A DNA stretch of 64,000 nt from Topomyia yanbarensis. Its lineage: Eukaryota > Arthropoda > Insecta > Diptera > Culicidae. Positions 1-12,500 of this stretch are shown here, one piece after another. Location: positions 62,001 to 126,000 of the forward strand of contig NW_026683360.1 in the NCBI RefSeq assembly GCF_030247195.1. The letters are read 5' to 3'. Within the stretch, counting starts at the first letter, position 1. Each line of letters opens with the position of its first letter. Below the pieces are notes generated by a model. The model made no database searches and was not told where the DNA came from. It saw nothing but the letters and a program-made list of their open reading frames with translations. A program made the position numbers and the translations under genes.

Positions 1-880
1 CAGAAAACTAAATTTTGCAAGTTGTGTGTGTCCCAGTTAAAGAAGGGATTAGATGATTTTCTGACCAATTAGTGCCCCAGACAAGGTGAATTTACATAAC
101 TTTTTGCCCCCATAGGTGCGAATGATTCCTACGGAAAGGGGTTTTCAATAATTTTTTATGTTGCTGAACACGACAGAAAGTGTGTCATCGAAAGGTTTTG
201 CAAACTTGCGATATCGCAAGTTGTATTGGTGTCGAATGCCCTCGCAAACTTTTGCCAAATTTTTCACCACAATCTTCCGTATTTTGCCTAACTAATGGTG
301 TCTTGTTTCTAGGGTACCCTTCCGGAAATTCTGCTGAAGTCATCGGCAGAAGCCATTTCACAGCCGTGTGTGCTGAAATGGGGACTAAACTCAGCGAAGT
401 AGTGAAGGAATTTCACATTTACGATGTGAGCATCCCAGTTGTACAGCTCGGTTTGAGCATATTCCCAAACTGCGATGTTTATCGAGCGATTTGTTCGCTC
501 CACTGGGTTATCCTGCGTATGATAGTAGGAGTTTAGCGGATATTTGACGTTACATTCTTTTAGGAATTGAATGAACTTCTTCGAGTTGAAAATCGAGACA
601 CTGTCGCTCAGCAGAATTTTCACTGTTCGCGCAGTATCGTGCAGAGCGCTGTTTTAGCAATTATGCGACAAGCTAGCTTTGGTTGCCGTTTTCTTTTTGG
701 AAGAGGACCAATGTAGTCCATAGAAACAATTCGCCATTGTTGCATTCGTGGCACGCGACTGATCCATTTCGGGCTGGACTGGGACGAAAGGAGCTTTTAT
801 TTCTTTACACGTACCACATTCTCGAATGTACTTTCGTATGTCCGATATGAGACCAGTAGGATCTCAACTGCACTTCGTGG
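1..880 (-). pseudogene. Ty3/Gypsy-type integrase remnant
   Basis: Integrase would join LTR-retrotransposon cDNA to chromosomal DNA. Reading the minus strand, about 840-792 gives YIRECGTCKEIKAP, matching the C-x2-C half of an integrase zinc finger. About 722-683 gives the start of the catalytic core (DYIGPLPKRKRQ-like). 623-309 is open and carries NPVERTNRSI, the conserved stretch around the last catalytic acidic residue. The frame shifts between these blocks and stop codons occur downstream, so it is not functional. It follows the RNase H block at 1002-1223 in the order expected of Gypsy pol (RT-RNase H-integrase). The remnant runs off the left edge of the window and no LTR is seen. Family is clear from motifs; lineage within Ty3/Gypsy is not assigned. 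Confidence 0.75.
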
Positions 881-1001
881 ATCGTTTTATCTTTTCCTCC
901 TTGAGGCAAATTTTCGTGGATACGTTTCATTAAATCTTGACGAGTGCTGGAACAAGTTCCCAACTAAACGGCTAATCGCACAGATCCACTTTCGAGTTTC
1001 C

Positions 1002-1240
1002 TTACTCGAGAAGTTGATCAAGTTGATGATGAAGTTTGAAGTCGGCATAATCGTAAGGATTGTGTATAACTTTGAACTTCATGTAGCAGTACCAGTCTGA
1101 GGCGGACACAGCTGAAACGGTTGCTACGGCCCGGGATAACGTATCTGGAACGACATTGTTCTTGTCTTTCCGGTGCTTAATAAACGTGTCGTAGAGTTGT
1201 AATTCTAAACTCCAACGAACCAAACATGAGTTGGTTTTCC
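1002..1240 (-). pseudogene. Ty3/Gypsy RNase H C-terminal fragment
   Basis: The minus-strand translation begins RWSLELQLYDTFIKHRKDK and continues NNVVPDTLSRA. This is the end of the Gypsy RNase H domain, where families have a RW-x-LxLQ-x-Y-x-F-x-I-x-HRxG-x2-N-x-VxDxLSR pattern. The D of the DTLSR motif is visible. Only about 70 residues remain; no reverse transcriptase core is recognisable upstream of 1240. It belongs with the integrase blocks at 1-880, with a frameshift or indel between them. Confidence 0.75.
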
Positions 1241-3517
1241 ATTTAGTCTTCAGTACACCAAAAAAATCCTCGGGAGCATTAATGTATCTGTCTTTTTCTG
1301 CTCTTGAACTGGGTTCGAAAAGCTCCCAAATTATTCATTAATGTTCAAACAATTCTATAGTTATTGTGGCGTTCTGCACACAATTTATATACGATGGATT
1401 TAAGACAACATAAAAATACTAATGACATCGTCTGAAATTATATCCAAAAGTTTCAAAAATGGATATTAAACTATCCCAGCATGATGTAAAAAGCCTCTGT
1501 TTTACCCAATTAAGTTATTCAATTTCAAGATTTTACTTTCATTGTCATGGGCTTGATAAGTGCTGTGCTAACACTGTCGTATCATTGCAAATAAAAACAA
1601 CTGACAAATGTTTTCACATTTTTGTTAATTATCCAGTCTTTAAAGTCTGCTCTTCATATTTCCATAATCTTGATTCATTGCGTCCCCCATCAAAGCATTT
1701 CAAAATTCGTCGTCTAAGCCCGCCCCTTTCATCTCAAACACCACCGCTTGCCTGCCTGTCATATCGCTGGGTGTGTCGTTGTCAGCGTTTCCGTTCAGTC
1801 TTCAAAGTGGCAAACGATTTCCGCAGCGCGCATAATCCATGTCACTCAATTTTAGCTCAACCATCTACGGCTCGCTGGTAAATGCGAGCATCACATCGAG
1901 CAGAAAAAGCAGAAAATGTGCCTTCCCGTTCCACCAAGGTGAACATTGTTGAAAGAATATCTTCAACACATCGTTACTTTTCGTTCCCTACCCAGTTCCG
2001 CTTCCTTCCACCGGAAACATCACCACCAGAAACGCGCAAATCAAGATGTGAGCTTTCTCCCGCTGCTGTGACGAGCCTCACACATGCCGTGATGAACCGA
2101 GATTTGAGACGACGTAGCGAGGTGGAAGATCAAAAATTCCATAAATTATTCAAATTTCCCCTAAATGATTTGAATAATTTTATTATGCATAAAGCAATCA
2201 GATCAGGACCATGACCAACGTTCCACGACACGAGTGATCGATTCTGTAAAAAAAATGAGACCTCGGTCATTATTATCTGGATCATGTCCGAGGGGAATTC
2301 AATTTTTATTCCTCGCTCCCGTTTTAGTTGTAAGATGATAGCTGCGCCAAATCGGATTCCGGCCTCGCCCTGCACCGGAAGTCCACCTACGTCAGCTTAT
2401 AATCTGACCCGGATCGGATTCTGTGTCAGTGCACAGACAGCACCCGGCCATAAAGCGTGAGAAAATGAAAGCTGAATGGTGTGCCAAGAAATCCATCATC
2501 TTCAGAAGCACCAACCGTCTTAGCCAGCTGCCCGCACACACACACCCTTACCATTCCCAGCTCGGTCAGTGTAATGCTTTCGGTACGGTACGTGACATTA
2601 ATTCTGCGTCCACCTGGAACAAGGGTTCACTCTGTCGTACGCAATCCGCCCGGATGGAATCTCGAGCAAAATGATGAGAATGTTTTATTTGGTTGCCGCC
2701 CCCAAACCGCACAATGCAGCACTCTAACCCAATGCCACCGGTGCCAGCTTATTGTCCTTTGTCCGAGAAGTAGGAATATCAAACCTAGCCACATACAAAC
2801 ACATTCTGCACGCCTCGCCAGAACCGGCACAATCGCTCGGTGACAATCCGGAAAACACAATCGGGGGTAGCGTGGGAGAAAGTGAACGGAAAGTAGATAG
2901 AATTTTTTTTTCTTATGACATTTTCCATAGCACGCTGCAACAGCAACCGTAGATACTCAGCTTTAGCTTTGGCGTTCTGGCCTTTAGAGCCTAAGCTTCC
3001 GGAGAAAAGACCGGCTGGCTCATGTAGATGAAATCAACCCGAACCGAGCCGAGTCGAGCTGAGCTGAGCCGAGTTTCATGACAAAAACAACCTACAATGG
3101 AGGGTTTTAACCTGACAGTAATGTAGTAAGGTGAAAAATGATTTTTGCCACTCCGAGCGGCTTTGTTGGAATGGTCCATTTCGTACGGAGAGTAGTTTCA
3201 CTCAGAAGATAGAATGCGACACTGTTGTTATAGGTTTCAGGTTGTAATGATGCTAATGTTTTTCTAAGGATGAATTAAAAAACAACGAATCGTTACAGGG
3301 AAAAAATCCGGACGAATTATCGTAACTTTTACCACTAGGATAATGAGTCTACTTTCGCCCTATTTTTATTATCACCTTACCCATTTGAAGTCGTCGGTTA
3401 GAACAGCGTCTGCCATCTTTGTTCAACGCGTTGGCTCGAACGGTAGGACGATAACTGGGGCATCGCATTGTGTTTTCGTTGCTCTCCATCGATTCTAGTC
3501 CGAGTAATTGATTAAAC
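1241..3517. other. No recognised gene or element
   Basis: Several open frames of 60-140 codons exist on both strands (for example 1459-1881 and 1882-2214, plus), but none shows a domain, biased codon use or supporting neighbours that I recognise. The stretch 1680-2870 is more GC-balanced than its surroundings and could be unique, intergenic or intronic sequence. I see no repeat structure in it. Confidence 0.4.
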
Positions 3518-3668
3518 AGCGAGGAACATTGTAACGAGCTCACCTGGGTTCGATTCCCAACCCCGCACATAGGGTTAGAGATTTTTCCAAAAGAGATTTC
3601 TCTAACCCGAAAAGAGACGAATGACCCTTAGTTTATAACACTTATAATCAAAATCAAAAAAAAATAAA
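3518..3668 (+). repeat. tRNA-derived SINE, copy 1 (5'-truncated)
   Basis: It contains a pol III B-box-like GGGTTCGATTCCC near 3546-3558, then the shared body CCCCGCACATAGGGTTAGAG, a small hairpin (AGAGATTTTTCC / AGAGATTTCTC region), AATGACCC, TATAATCAAAATC and an A-rich tail. The same body recurs at 12985, 13760 and 56158 (reverse). The A-box region is not recognisable here. It resembles the Feilai SINEs of Aedes; the family name is recalled, not verified. Confidence 0.7.
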
Positions 3669-4199
3669 ATCATTCTGAAAAATCCGTTCATGTGCACGTT
3701 GTCCCCAAAAACGTGAATAAAGTGGCATGAATTCCGGAACAATAACGGTTTTACGTTACGAAAACAGGATCATGCACAAAAATTTCTGTTCAGTAACGCC
3801 TGCATAACGCTTCTAGCGGATATTTGTTTTTGTTTTGTGAACATTAGTAACGGTTTCGGCCATGTCAGTACCGAATCGAATTTATGTACGTGAACTAGTT
3901 TTCAACTTATTGAACATTATTCATAGTCACGATATCCGTGTTCCTAAAGTAGTTTACAAAAGCTTAAAATATTATTCATATATTCGTGATCTGGCTCATG
4001 ATTCCTAGTACAGCATTCCCGATCTATCTTGCATGGTTGAAATATTTAAGAGATTCCCCTAATAATTTTCAATTTCATGCAACCCTGAACATGGTCATGA
4101 AATTTTCACGAGAAATATTTCACAAAATTTGGAACATTATTCATGGCATCATTATTCCATTCCATACACTTTTTCGTGAAATATAGAACTCTTTTGTTA
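3669..4199. other. AT-rich stretch, nothing recognised
   Basis: Sequence of low GC without a convincing coding frame. The 66-codon open frame at 3986-4186 lacks any recognisable feature. Confidence 0.4.
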
Positions 4200-4260
4200 C
4201 AGTCACGCCACCTAGTGACTAAAAAGAAATTCCCTTTTAGTCACTAGGTGACGCGACTGT
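4200..4260. repeat. Short near-perfect inverted repeat (hairpin)
   Basis: The left arm CACCTAGTGACTAAAA-type sequence (4200-4224) is the reverse complement of the right arm ending TTTTAGTCACTAGGTG (about 4234-4260), with an 8-9-base loop. Outer bases (CAGTCACG / CGCGACTG) also pair with one mismatch. It could be a remnant of a small foldback element or an RNA hairpin. Confidence 0.6.
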
Positions 4261-4544
4261 GAGAATAGGGACCATATAGTTACGTGCAGCTGAGGAATTC
4301 CACGAAAATCCGTCCGAATATCATGGGTTCTCATGGATATAACAAGAATCTTTGGCGAGACCCAAAATCACCGTTCTATATCAAAACAATGCATTTTTAG
4401 AAGAAAAATTACTTCAAAGTGCTACAAAAATACCAAAAATATCCATTTTAATAACTGGTTAATTAAGGTCAGTATACCTTCTCATCTTGCCCAAAGTAGA
4501 AGCTAAAAATCATTCCGCTCTAGATACACGGTAAAAACTAACCC
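4261..4544. other. Nothing recognised
   Basis: AT-rich sequence between the hairpin and the gag remnant; no gene seen. Confidence 0.35.
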
Positions 4545-4854
4545 CACTGCAGACGAATTGTGTTGCTATTGATTTTTGGAAATGTTCTGTAAGACCAGCT
4601 GCTCAGGAAGTGAAACAATTACTAAATATTCAGATGATGCTCAGTCGGAGAGAAGTTGACGCTCTGCAAGTGCACCATATCAAACATTAACAAGTCCCGT
4701 CGTTTCTTTCATAGAACAACATCATCCCCGTATTTATGTCAAGCTACGAAGATTCCATAATAGCTGCAACTTCGAGGAATATTTTCGCGGGTGTCCCTAA
4801 CGTTGTTCACGTGGTGAGAATGCTTCCGTACAAACCAACTCTTTCACACGTAAC
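4545..4854 (+). pseudogene. Non-LTR gag-like ORF1 remnant, left half
   Basis: DNA from 4545 (GTGTTGCTATTGATTTTTGG) aligns by eye to the intact gag-like ORF at 50381 onward, including the segment encoding the GVPNVVHVVRM-like block (GIPNGVRVVRM in the intact copy). The frame is broken by stops and indels. R1 copy A interrupts it at 4855, and the right half resumes at 9162, so the gag element was here first. A short imperfect duplication (ACGTAAC at 4848-4854, ACGTTAC at 9163-9169) marks the insertion point. The role in life would have been binding element RNA. Confidence 0.7.
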
Positions 4855-5434
4855 AGGCGAAATGCTTTTGGTGCTGAAGCGGGGCGCACAATCCAGTGCA
4901 GTCTATAAGGCCTTGGCCCAAGCAGTCCTGGGTGAAGGCGCCCAGGTGAGGTCGTTGGGGTCGGAAATAACTCTCCAGTGTATGCAACTAGACGAGTTCA
5001 CGACCGCAGACGATGCCGTCGCAGCCGTCAAGTGACAATGCGACGTGACAATTGAGCGGGCCTCTGTGCGCTTGAGAGGGGGACCCTCCAGCACGCAAGT
5101 AGCATACCTCAGGCTACTGGAAGCAGATGCAAAAAAGGTTACCGTGATAGGAAGATCGGCTGGTTAGTATGCCCAGTTAGCATACCCCAGCGGCCTTCAG
5201 TGGATAGGTGCTATCGGTGCCTTGAGTCCGGCCATAAGTCGTACGAATGTAAGGATACAGACAGGAGCAAACTATGTCGTCGCTGCGCCGAGGAGGGGCA
5301 TAAGGAGCGGGGCTGCACTAAGGCGCATAAATTCCTTATCTGCACCGCTAACAAGCAAGCCCGTAACCATGCTTTGGGCGGACCTTCGTGTCACTTCGGT
5401 GAGGCAAATAAGTAGAAGCTGTGAACGCCACACA
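4855..5434 (+). pseudogene. R1 copy A ORF1 remnant
   Basis: ORF1 would encode a nucleic-acid-binding chaperone. 4855-5035 is open and matches copy C ORF1; a GAG-to-TGA change (VK-stop) ends it at 5035. The downstream part, 5200-5415, encodes CCHC knuckles CYRCLESGHKSYEC and CRRCAEEGHKERGC and then an HALGGPSC block with one more Cys/His set. A small deletion near 5150 removes part of the KLKIGW segment. ORF1 would end at the TGA inside CTGTGAACG at about 5430, overlapping the presumed ORF2 start. Confidence 0.85.
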
Positions 5435-8372
5435 GCTAAATCTTAACCATTGTGCAGCAGCCCAACAGCTGTTATGGTAGTCGGTCTCGGAGTCGAGGAC
5501 AGATGTCGCCCTCCTATCCGACCCGTACAACATCCCTGTCGGCAACAGCAATTGGGTGTCGGACGGGTCTGGGATGGTGGCAATCTGTACAACGGGACGG
5601 TTCCCGGTTCAAGAGGTAATACACTCCTCCGCCGAGGGTGTTGCGATTTCCAAGATTAATGGTGTGTTCTATTGTAGCTGCTACGCTCCACCCAGGTGGC
5701 CCATAGAACAGTTCAACCAGATGATCGACAGGCTCTCGTCAGACCTAGTGGGCCGGAAACCGGTAGTCATAGCTTGGGCAGTAGAGTGGGGTAACCGCTG
5801 TACAAATAGCAGGGGCCAAGCGCTAATGGAGGCGCTTGCGAAACTCGATACTGTGTTAGCCAATAATGGCTTCGCTAGCACATTCCGAAGAAACAGGGTG
5901 GAGGCGTGGATTGACGTAACATTTGCCAGCCCGAGTCTGGTTCCAGGCATGGAATGGAGGGTAGACGAAGGCTACAGCCATAGCGATCATTTAGCAATCC
6001 GCTTTAGGATCAACTATGGTGTGCAGTATCCGAGGGCGAGAGATCCCTGTCAGGTACGCGGGTGGAAGTCCAATCACTTCGACAGCGAAGCTTTCACCGC
6101 GGCCCTGGGACTGGAGGCCAACACCGACAGTCCAAGCGGGGATGCGCTGGTAGCTGTTCTATCACGCGCGTGCGACGCCACTATGCCGAGAAAAACACTG
6201 CCAAGAAACGGCATATGCCCGGTATACTGGTGGAGTGCCGAGATTGCAGCTCTACGGTCAGCCTGCCTCAGAGCTAGACATAGGATGCAAAGAGCTCGCA
6301 CCGAGGATGCAAGAGAGAACCGCCGTGAAATGTTTCGAGCTGCGAAATTGGCCCCTAATAAGGTCATTAAAAGTAGCAAGAGAGCGTGTTTCAACAACCT
6401 GTGTGAGAGTGCCAACGCCAATCCGTGGGGTGACGCCTACAGAATCGTGATGGCCAAGACCAAAGGGGGCTCTTCACCCCCAGAAAGGTCTCCGGACCGG
6501 TTGGCGACGATTATCGAAGCACAGTTCCCGTCTCGCGCCACAAGCCCCTGGCCACCTGCACTACGAGACAGTGCGGGCACGGCCGTAATGGTGGCTCCGG
6601 TGACGAATGAAGAACTACTCGCAGAGGCTAATTCCCTAGCAACGAACAAAGCTCCAGGGCCGGATGGACTTCCAAACAGCGGTCTCAAGGCAGCGACCAT
6701 AGCGAACCCGAACATGTTCAGGCTAGCTATGCAGAGATGCCTTGACGAGTGCCGTTTACTCGATAGATGGAAAAGGCAGAAATTGATGCTGTTGCCGAAG
6801 CACGGGAAGCCGCCAGGCGACCCATCGGTGTACAGACCAATCTGTCTGATCAACACGACTGGCAAATTGCTTGAGAGGATCATCCTCAACAGGTTAACCC
6901 CGTACGCAGAAGGTACGGACAGCCTGCCAAGCAACCAGTTTGGCCTTCGGAAGGGTAAGTCCACGGTGGACGCTATCAACTCAGTGATAAAAACTGTCGA
7001 GATAGCGATCCAACGAAAAAGGCGAGGCATTAGATACTGTGCGTTAGTGACACTTGGCGTGATGAACGCATTCAACAGCGCAAGCTGGAATGCCATCGTG
7101 CTCTCGTTACACCGGCTTAACCTACCGGTGGGTCTGTACCGGATCCTGGAAAGTTACTTCCAAAACCGCGTACTGCTATACGAGACCGATGCCGGTCAGA
7201 AAAGGGTTCCGATTACCGCCGAAGTCTCACAGGGCTCGATCCTACGCCCGGTGCTATGGAACCTCATGTATGACAGGGTTCCGAGACTGAAGTTTTCTCC
7301 TGGGGTCAAGATAGTCGGCTTTGCCGAAGACGTAACCTTGGAGGTCTATGGGGAGTCAATCCCTGAGGTAGAACTAACTGCAGAACACGCAATCAACACG
7401 GTGGAGGAATGGATGAGCGCGAGAGGCCTGGAGCTCGCTCAGCATAAGACGGAGGTAGTTATCGTCAACAACCGCAAGTCGGCACAACATGCAGTTATCC
7501 ATGTGGAAGAAGTCGTGATCACCTCACAGCGGAGTCTGAAGTCTCTCGGAGTCATTATAGACGACAAGCTGACTTTCGGCAGCCACTTCTACTATACATG
7601 CAAGAGAGCGTCGACTGCCGTTGCGGCACTATCTTGGATGATGTCAAACAGCTCAAAGGTGTGCGCCAGTAGACGTAGGCTACTGGCAGGCGTTGCCGTA
7701 TCTATCCTCAGGTACGGCGGCCTGTCATGGTCAAGAGCACTGAGGGTAACCAGTTACCTACAGAAACTGGAGAGCACCTACCGCGTGATGTGCCTCAGAG
7801 TGATATCTGCTTACCGCACGGTGTCACACGATGCATCCTACGTGATAGCGAGCATGATGCCAGTCGGACTGGTCAATCGGGAAGATGAGGAGTGCTTCGA
7901 GCTACGTGGAACTAGAGGAGCCCGCAAGCGCACCAGGGTGATCTCGGTCGCCAGATGGCAGCGTGAGTGGGACAACTCCCCGAAAGGTAGGTGAACCCAC
8001 CGGCTGATACCTAACATATCGAGCTGGGTGGGAAGACCCCATGGGGAAGTTCACTTCCATCTGACACAATTCCTGTCAGGCCATGGCTGTTTCCCACAGT
8101 ACTCCACAGGTTCGGGTACGCGGAGGTCCCCGCCTGCTCTCTGACTGCCCAGGTGTAGACGAAACTGCTGAACACATACTGTTCGCATGTCCTCGTTTCT
8201 ACGTCGAAAGAAGAGCAATGCTCGACGTCTGCGGCTGGGACACAACCCCTGATACCCTTGTTTAGCGGATGTGTCAATCGGTGGAGAAGTGGAACGCAGT
8301 CTTGACTACAACCATCCAGATTGCCTGTAGGCTACAGGGAATCTGGCGCACCGAGCAACACAGGCACGACTA
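5432..8372 (+). pseudogene. R1 copy A ORF2 (APE endonuclease-reverse transcriptase), inactivated
   Basis: In intact relatives ORF2 nicks the target and copies element RNA. Here the first part reads QLNLNHCAAAQQL and hits a TGG-to-TAG stop near 5476. The main open stretch is 5556-7994. A 15-base in-frame loss near 5770 removes the GDFN catalytic block of the endonuclease (VVIAWAVEW remains). In the reverse transcriptase, motif A reads TLGVMNAFN instead of TLDVKNAFN, and the active site reads FAEDV instead of FADDV, so two catalytic aspartates are altered. A TGG-to-TGA change ends the frame at 7994, a one-base loss follows near 8099, and the C-terminal CPGVDETAEHILFACPRF zinc-knuckle block appears in another frame to about 8265. 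Confidence 0.9.
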
Positions 8373-9161
8373 ACTAGTGATTGGTTAGTTGGAGCGAAAA
8401 AGGCTGAGCGCAAAAAAGTGAGTGAATGGTCTGTCCATGCTGAGGCAGGTTTGGCGCAGCGACTGGCAACCGCGTAAGGCGTAAACCCAGCCACCCCGAT
8501 GCAAGGCAGAAGAGCGAGTGTATAGGCGTATATGTGGACTGCCTCATGCCAAGATGGGAGGGTCGTAGCGAAGTATGTTGGGACTTAGCTATCGATGCCT
8601 CGTGGCGTGGCAGAGGAGCGAAAGGGTGAGCATCCAAGTCAGTCTCACACGGTATGTTAAGGGTTAGCACAAAAGTCAGCCTCACATGGTATGAAAACGG
8701 TGAGCACCCAAGTAAGTCTCACATGGTATGTCAGAAGTGGGGCCTAAGAAAAATGTCCCTAGCATAAAAGTAAGCCTAGCAAGGAATGAAAAAGATGAGC
8801 ATATAAGTCAGCCTAGCAAGGAACGAAAAAGGTGAGCACAAAAGTCAGCCTCATGTAGGAGTGTTCAAGAGTGAATCAAGGTGCGATAGAGAGAGCAGCC
8901 AAGTAAGCCTCATACAGGACGTATGAACGCGTGAGCGAGAGTGAGTGAGTACATCAAGTACAGCCATCCCCCCAGAAGTAATACCGAGAGGTAATCCCTG
9001 GGGGGAACAATGGCGGAGCCCAATGGAGTCTAGTTGGTATTAATGGCGGCGTCACCATGAGAGCCCGAGACACCCCCAGTACACCCCGTGTGGTAGCTTG
9101 GCATCTACTAATAGCACGTGTACTGGGTTAGTACGTAAATGTATTCTCCATTGTAAAAAAA
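8373..9161 (+). repeat. R1 copy A 3' UTR with short tandem repeats
   Basis: About 790 bases with repeated 30-45-base units built on GGTGAGCACAAAAGTCAGCC and TCACATGGTATG variants (8630-8920). These are followed by a hairpin-like CCCCCAGAAGTAATACCGAG and GGTAATCCCTGGGGGG pair, then the family end ACGTGTACTGGG...CTCCATTGT plus a short A tail. The same layout is found in copies B and C. Confidence 0.8.
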
Positions 9162-9561
9162 TACGTTACCATTTTATGCTGATCAACCGAAACGGGAAGT
9201 TCCATCAGACAACACTAGTTATGCACCCAGGGCAGATTCCTATGCGCAAATTGTTAAAAAACACTGTACCACGGAAAACATTGTGAAGAAGCAGCTAAGA
9301 AAAGCCCGCCTTCTATATTTGTGAACAGCACTCTTATGCCAAACCACAAACGGCTCCAAAAACCAATATCTACGGGTCTGACAGGAACGAATATTCACTC
9401 AATAAAATTCGCACCCAGTATCTCCAAACCAACAACCGGTACCACCAGCAATGAAGCGAAAGCAGAAGAGGACAAATACGTTTTTTCGTTCCCTTATATT
9501 TTTGTTTGGCGCTCTATTGCTTTCTTCGAAAATACTTCGAATTGGCTTCTGAATATTTTGT
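9162..9561 (+). pseudogene. Non-LTR gag-like ORF1 remnant, right half
   Basis: Resumes the gag-like sequence split at 4854. ATGCACCCAGGGCAGATTCC (about 9220) matches ACGTACCCAGGGCAAATTCC of the intact copy at 50881, and the AAC/ACC-rich stretch near 9420-9470 matches 51046-51110. The Cys residues of the zinc knuckle are mutated (CGCAAATTG replaces TGCCAGTTC). Non-functional. Confidence 0.65.
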
Positions 9562-12500
9562 AGAGTATTCCGTCGATTCAAACAATAAAAACTCGGCTTT
9601 TTTGACCTAGTACATAAAGTAGACAACTCCCTTAAAAACGCTTGTTTTTACACTTAAATGTCTTAAAAAAATTTCCGCTTTCATCATATAACAATTTAAT
9701 AAGGTGAATAATTACAAAGAAATTTCAATTACTATTTTTATTGCCCTTCTATGAATAACGGACAATTTCGCCCATCTTCCGGGCAAATATGATTCGGGCC
9801 CCGGGGCAATTGCCACGGTTGACCCCTCCTCTCATCGGGCCTGGCGCTAACGTGTTGAATGATATTAATACTGCATTGGAGAGATGATTATACTGAAGGT
9901 TGGTGACTTCCGTAGGCCCAAGTTGCATTTTCACTTTGCAGAAGATATTCTACTTCACGAAAACTCGGTCGTATTGAACAAAATTTAAAGTCAACATCCG
10001 TGGCGGTATGGTAAGAAGAAATACAATGTTTCCTTTGTTCTCGACACAATGAACACTAAATCCACAGGCTGCTCGTTCACTTGGCCCGATTGTAGGTCAG
10101 ACTCCGGCAAAAGTAGAAAATAGACTGACATGGTCAACATAGAAAATTCTAAAACCAACGATAAAATCACAAAATAGTTGACACGCGATTAAATAAATAC
10201 ACTTGAATGTAATAAATATAAATATATTAAGTGATATAAATGACATCTGCAATAATTTATCAGGGTGGGGTACAAACCGGGTACAAACAGTTACTCACAA
10301 TTGGTAATGAGAACACTTTGGAAATGACATATTTTTCTGACTCTGAGTGATTTCACGACGATATGGCCTGCGTTAAGCCAAACCGAACAGAGCGCCATAA
10401 TTTTTTTCTTGTATTTTTCGTGCCAAAATTCATTTTTCGCTAACTTAACATTCAAATAGAAAAATAAAGAACACTTACTTGCTTTTGCTATTTGAGTTCC
10501 CAAAAAATAATATATATTGGAGTTTTTAGTGTTACTTTGGATGCAATAGCGATTTTAGTGCATATACCTCAAAATGGCGCTTGGTCCTCTTTGGCTTAAC
10601 ACAGGCCATATATAAATAACATATATTTTTACTCATCTTGTTTCGATGTTTTTACGAGAAAAAAATCGATCACTTAAATTTAAAAAAAAATCTTTTCAGC
10701 TGATTTTTAACACTGTGTTCAGAACAAATGTGTTCGGTTCCAAGTGCACTCAAAACTAGCTTATGTTGAGATATAACGCTTTACTACGTTTGACAGCGCT
10801 AGAAAAACACACGCATCAAAAATAGTATGTAACCCAAGATTGAGGCCGCCGCAAAACCGGGGACCCCTATTAAAATCTGGGGTGGATTTTATTACTTGCT
10901 CACATCATAGTCGAATATTTTTTTGTGCCAACACATTCTCTATTCGGTACGGCTTAACGGATTTGTTCGAGTTTTAACAATATATTGAAAAATCCCGTAA
11001 ACAAAACTACACACTCTATAAATTCTTAGTGATCAAGGTCTTTGATATTCTTGATTCTTCGATACAGTGCATTCAGTATTTGCATAAGAAATATTTATTT
11101 AGTAGCACAACTCTTTTCTCGCATGAAAACTTGTTTTAAAAAAAGAATGATTCCCGATTTCTTTTCGAGATATTGGAAATTTATTTTAAATTTCCAATAT
11201 TTTTTGGATAAGATGTACCTAACCGTCTTGCTTCGCTAGACGCACGCGTTGGTCTTAATTGTGATATACTGCGATTCTGATGAATTTCCTAACAAAGACC
11301 AATTTCTGATTGGACCCCCTGAAATAAACATCTATATAAATTAATCGATGGCGTCGGCAGACAGCAGCCGGAATCTTTCCACCATCCAACCTTTCGCCAC
11401 TCGGCGCGGTTGGGCTGATCTGAAATGATGCTCCGAACCGATGAGAAAAGAATCTACGAACAGCTCAGGCTGAAGATTATGACAATACGAAGAACAATAA
11501 AAGATGGACGGAGCTGGGGTAGGTTGTGGGTGCGCAAACATCATATCATTCTGAAATGTTACGGTCTGTCGGCTTTTTCCAAGGAGGCCAGCAGCGCGTC
11601 CCAACGCGAAGGTACCAGTTCGAACGATGATGATAACGCTGCCAACATTTGCCGTAAAGGCAATACCCGGAATGGGCGACTTTTGAACTTTATTTGCTGG
11701 TCCGTTGCCAAGGCGGTGAGTATCAATTACCTGATTTTTTACACGGTTCTGGTGTAATACAATTTAATAGGATCATCAGGCGTCATAATTTATGTAAATA
11801 AAACGCTTCAGTGAAAATGGGAGGGATATTTTTATGTCTGCTACATAATAAAAGCAGTTGACCAGTGTCTGTGGATGGAAAGTTCAACAAACGATAGGGA
11901 GTTTCGAACTGACAAGGAATAGAACAAGCTTCAGTCTCAGTACACGTGTTCTACTCGAGGAAGCCGTTATTGTCTTCAGTAATTTAACTCCAACCGAAGC
12001 TTCCGCTTCCTTTGCCAGTTGTACTGTGCTCCCTCACGTACTGCGCCCAGTAAGCTGTTACTTGATAGCGAACGTTTTCACTTTAGGAATTTACTGTCGA
12101 AAACATGAAACATCACAGAGATTTGCGACACTTGGAATTGTTTACAAGTAAGATTTTAATTACACCGTTTATGCGTGTGCTTCGTAATAGACTAGACGCA
12201 TTGCAAGCGCCGTCCACAGCAGTGAACACCTACTTCAACAGCAGCGGTTGGCATGGTGTACAATGTTATAATTGATACTTGACAAAATAATAAACACGAA
12301 TCCACTTGTACCGCACTCGAAGTGAAAAGCACTTGTTCGAACGGTAGAAGCCCATCTTCATCAGCGGTAGGTCTCTTTTCCAACCATGGCACATGTGAGT
12401 ATGAGTGTACATCAGTGCTGCCAGATAGATTTCGTTCGAAACTTCAGCATTTTCAAATATTTTTTATAGTATTTGGCGGTATTTTGATTTTACTAAGGTG

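Larger units (their letters stand above)
4855..9161 (+). mobile_element. R1-clade non-LTR retrotransposon copy A, 5'-truncated and dead
   Basis: A 4.3-kb copy beginning inside ORF1, followed by ORF2 and a repeat-rich 3' UTR ending CTCCATTGTAAAAAAA. It belongs to the same family as copies B (48388) and C (58989), to which it is closely similar. It lies inside a gag-like remnant. Decay is heavier than in C, with stops in both ORFs and lost catalytic residues. Confidence 0.9.

Noticed and set aside
1459..2843. Cluster of 66-140-codon frames as small genes
   Set aside because: They overlap in several frames, lack recognisable domains and have no splice or conservation evidence.
3518..3668. tRNA gene (GGTTCGATTCC B box)
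   Set aside because: No cloverleaf or proper A box; the shared non-tRNA body and A-rich tail in four copies show a SINE.
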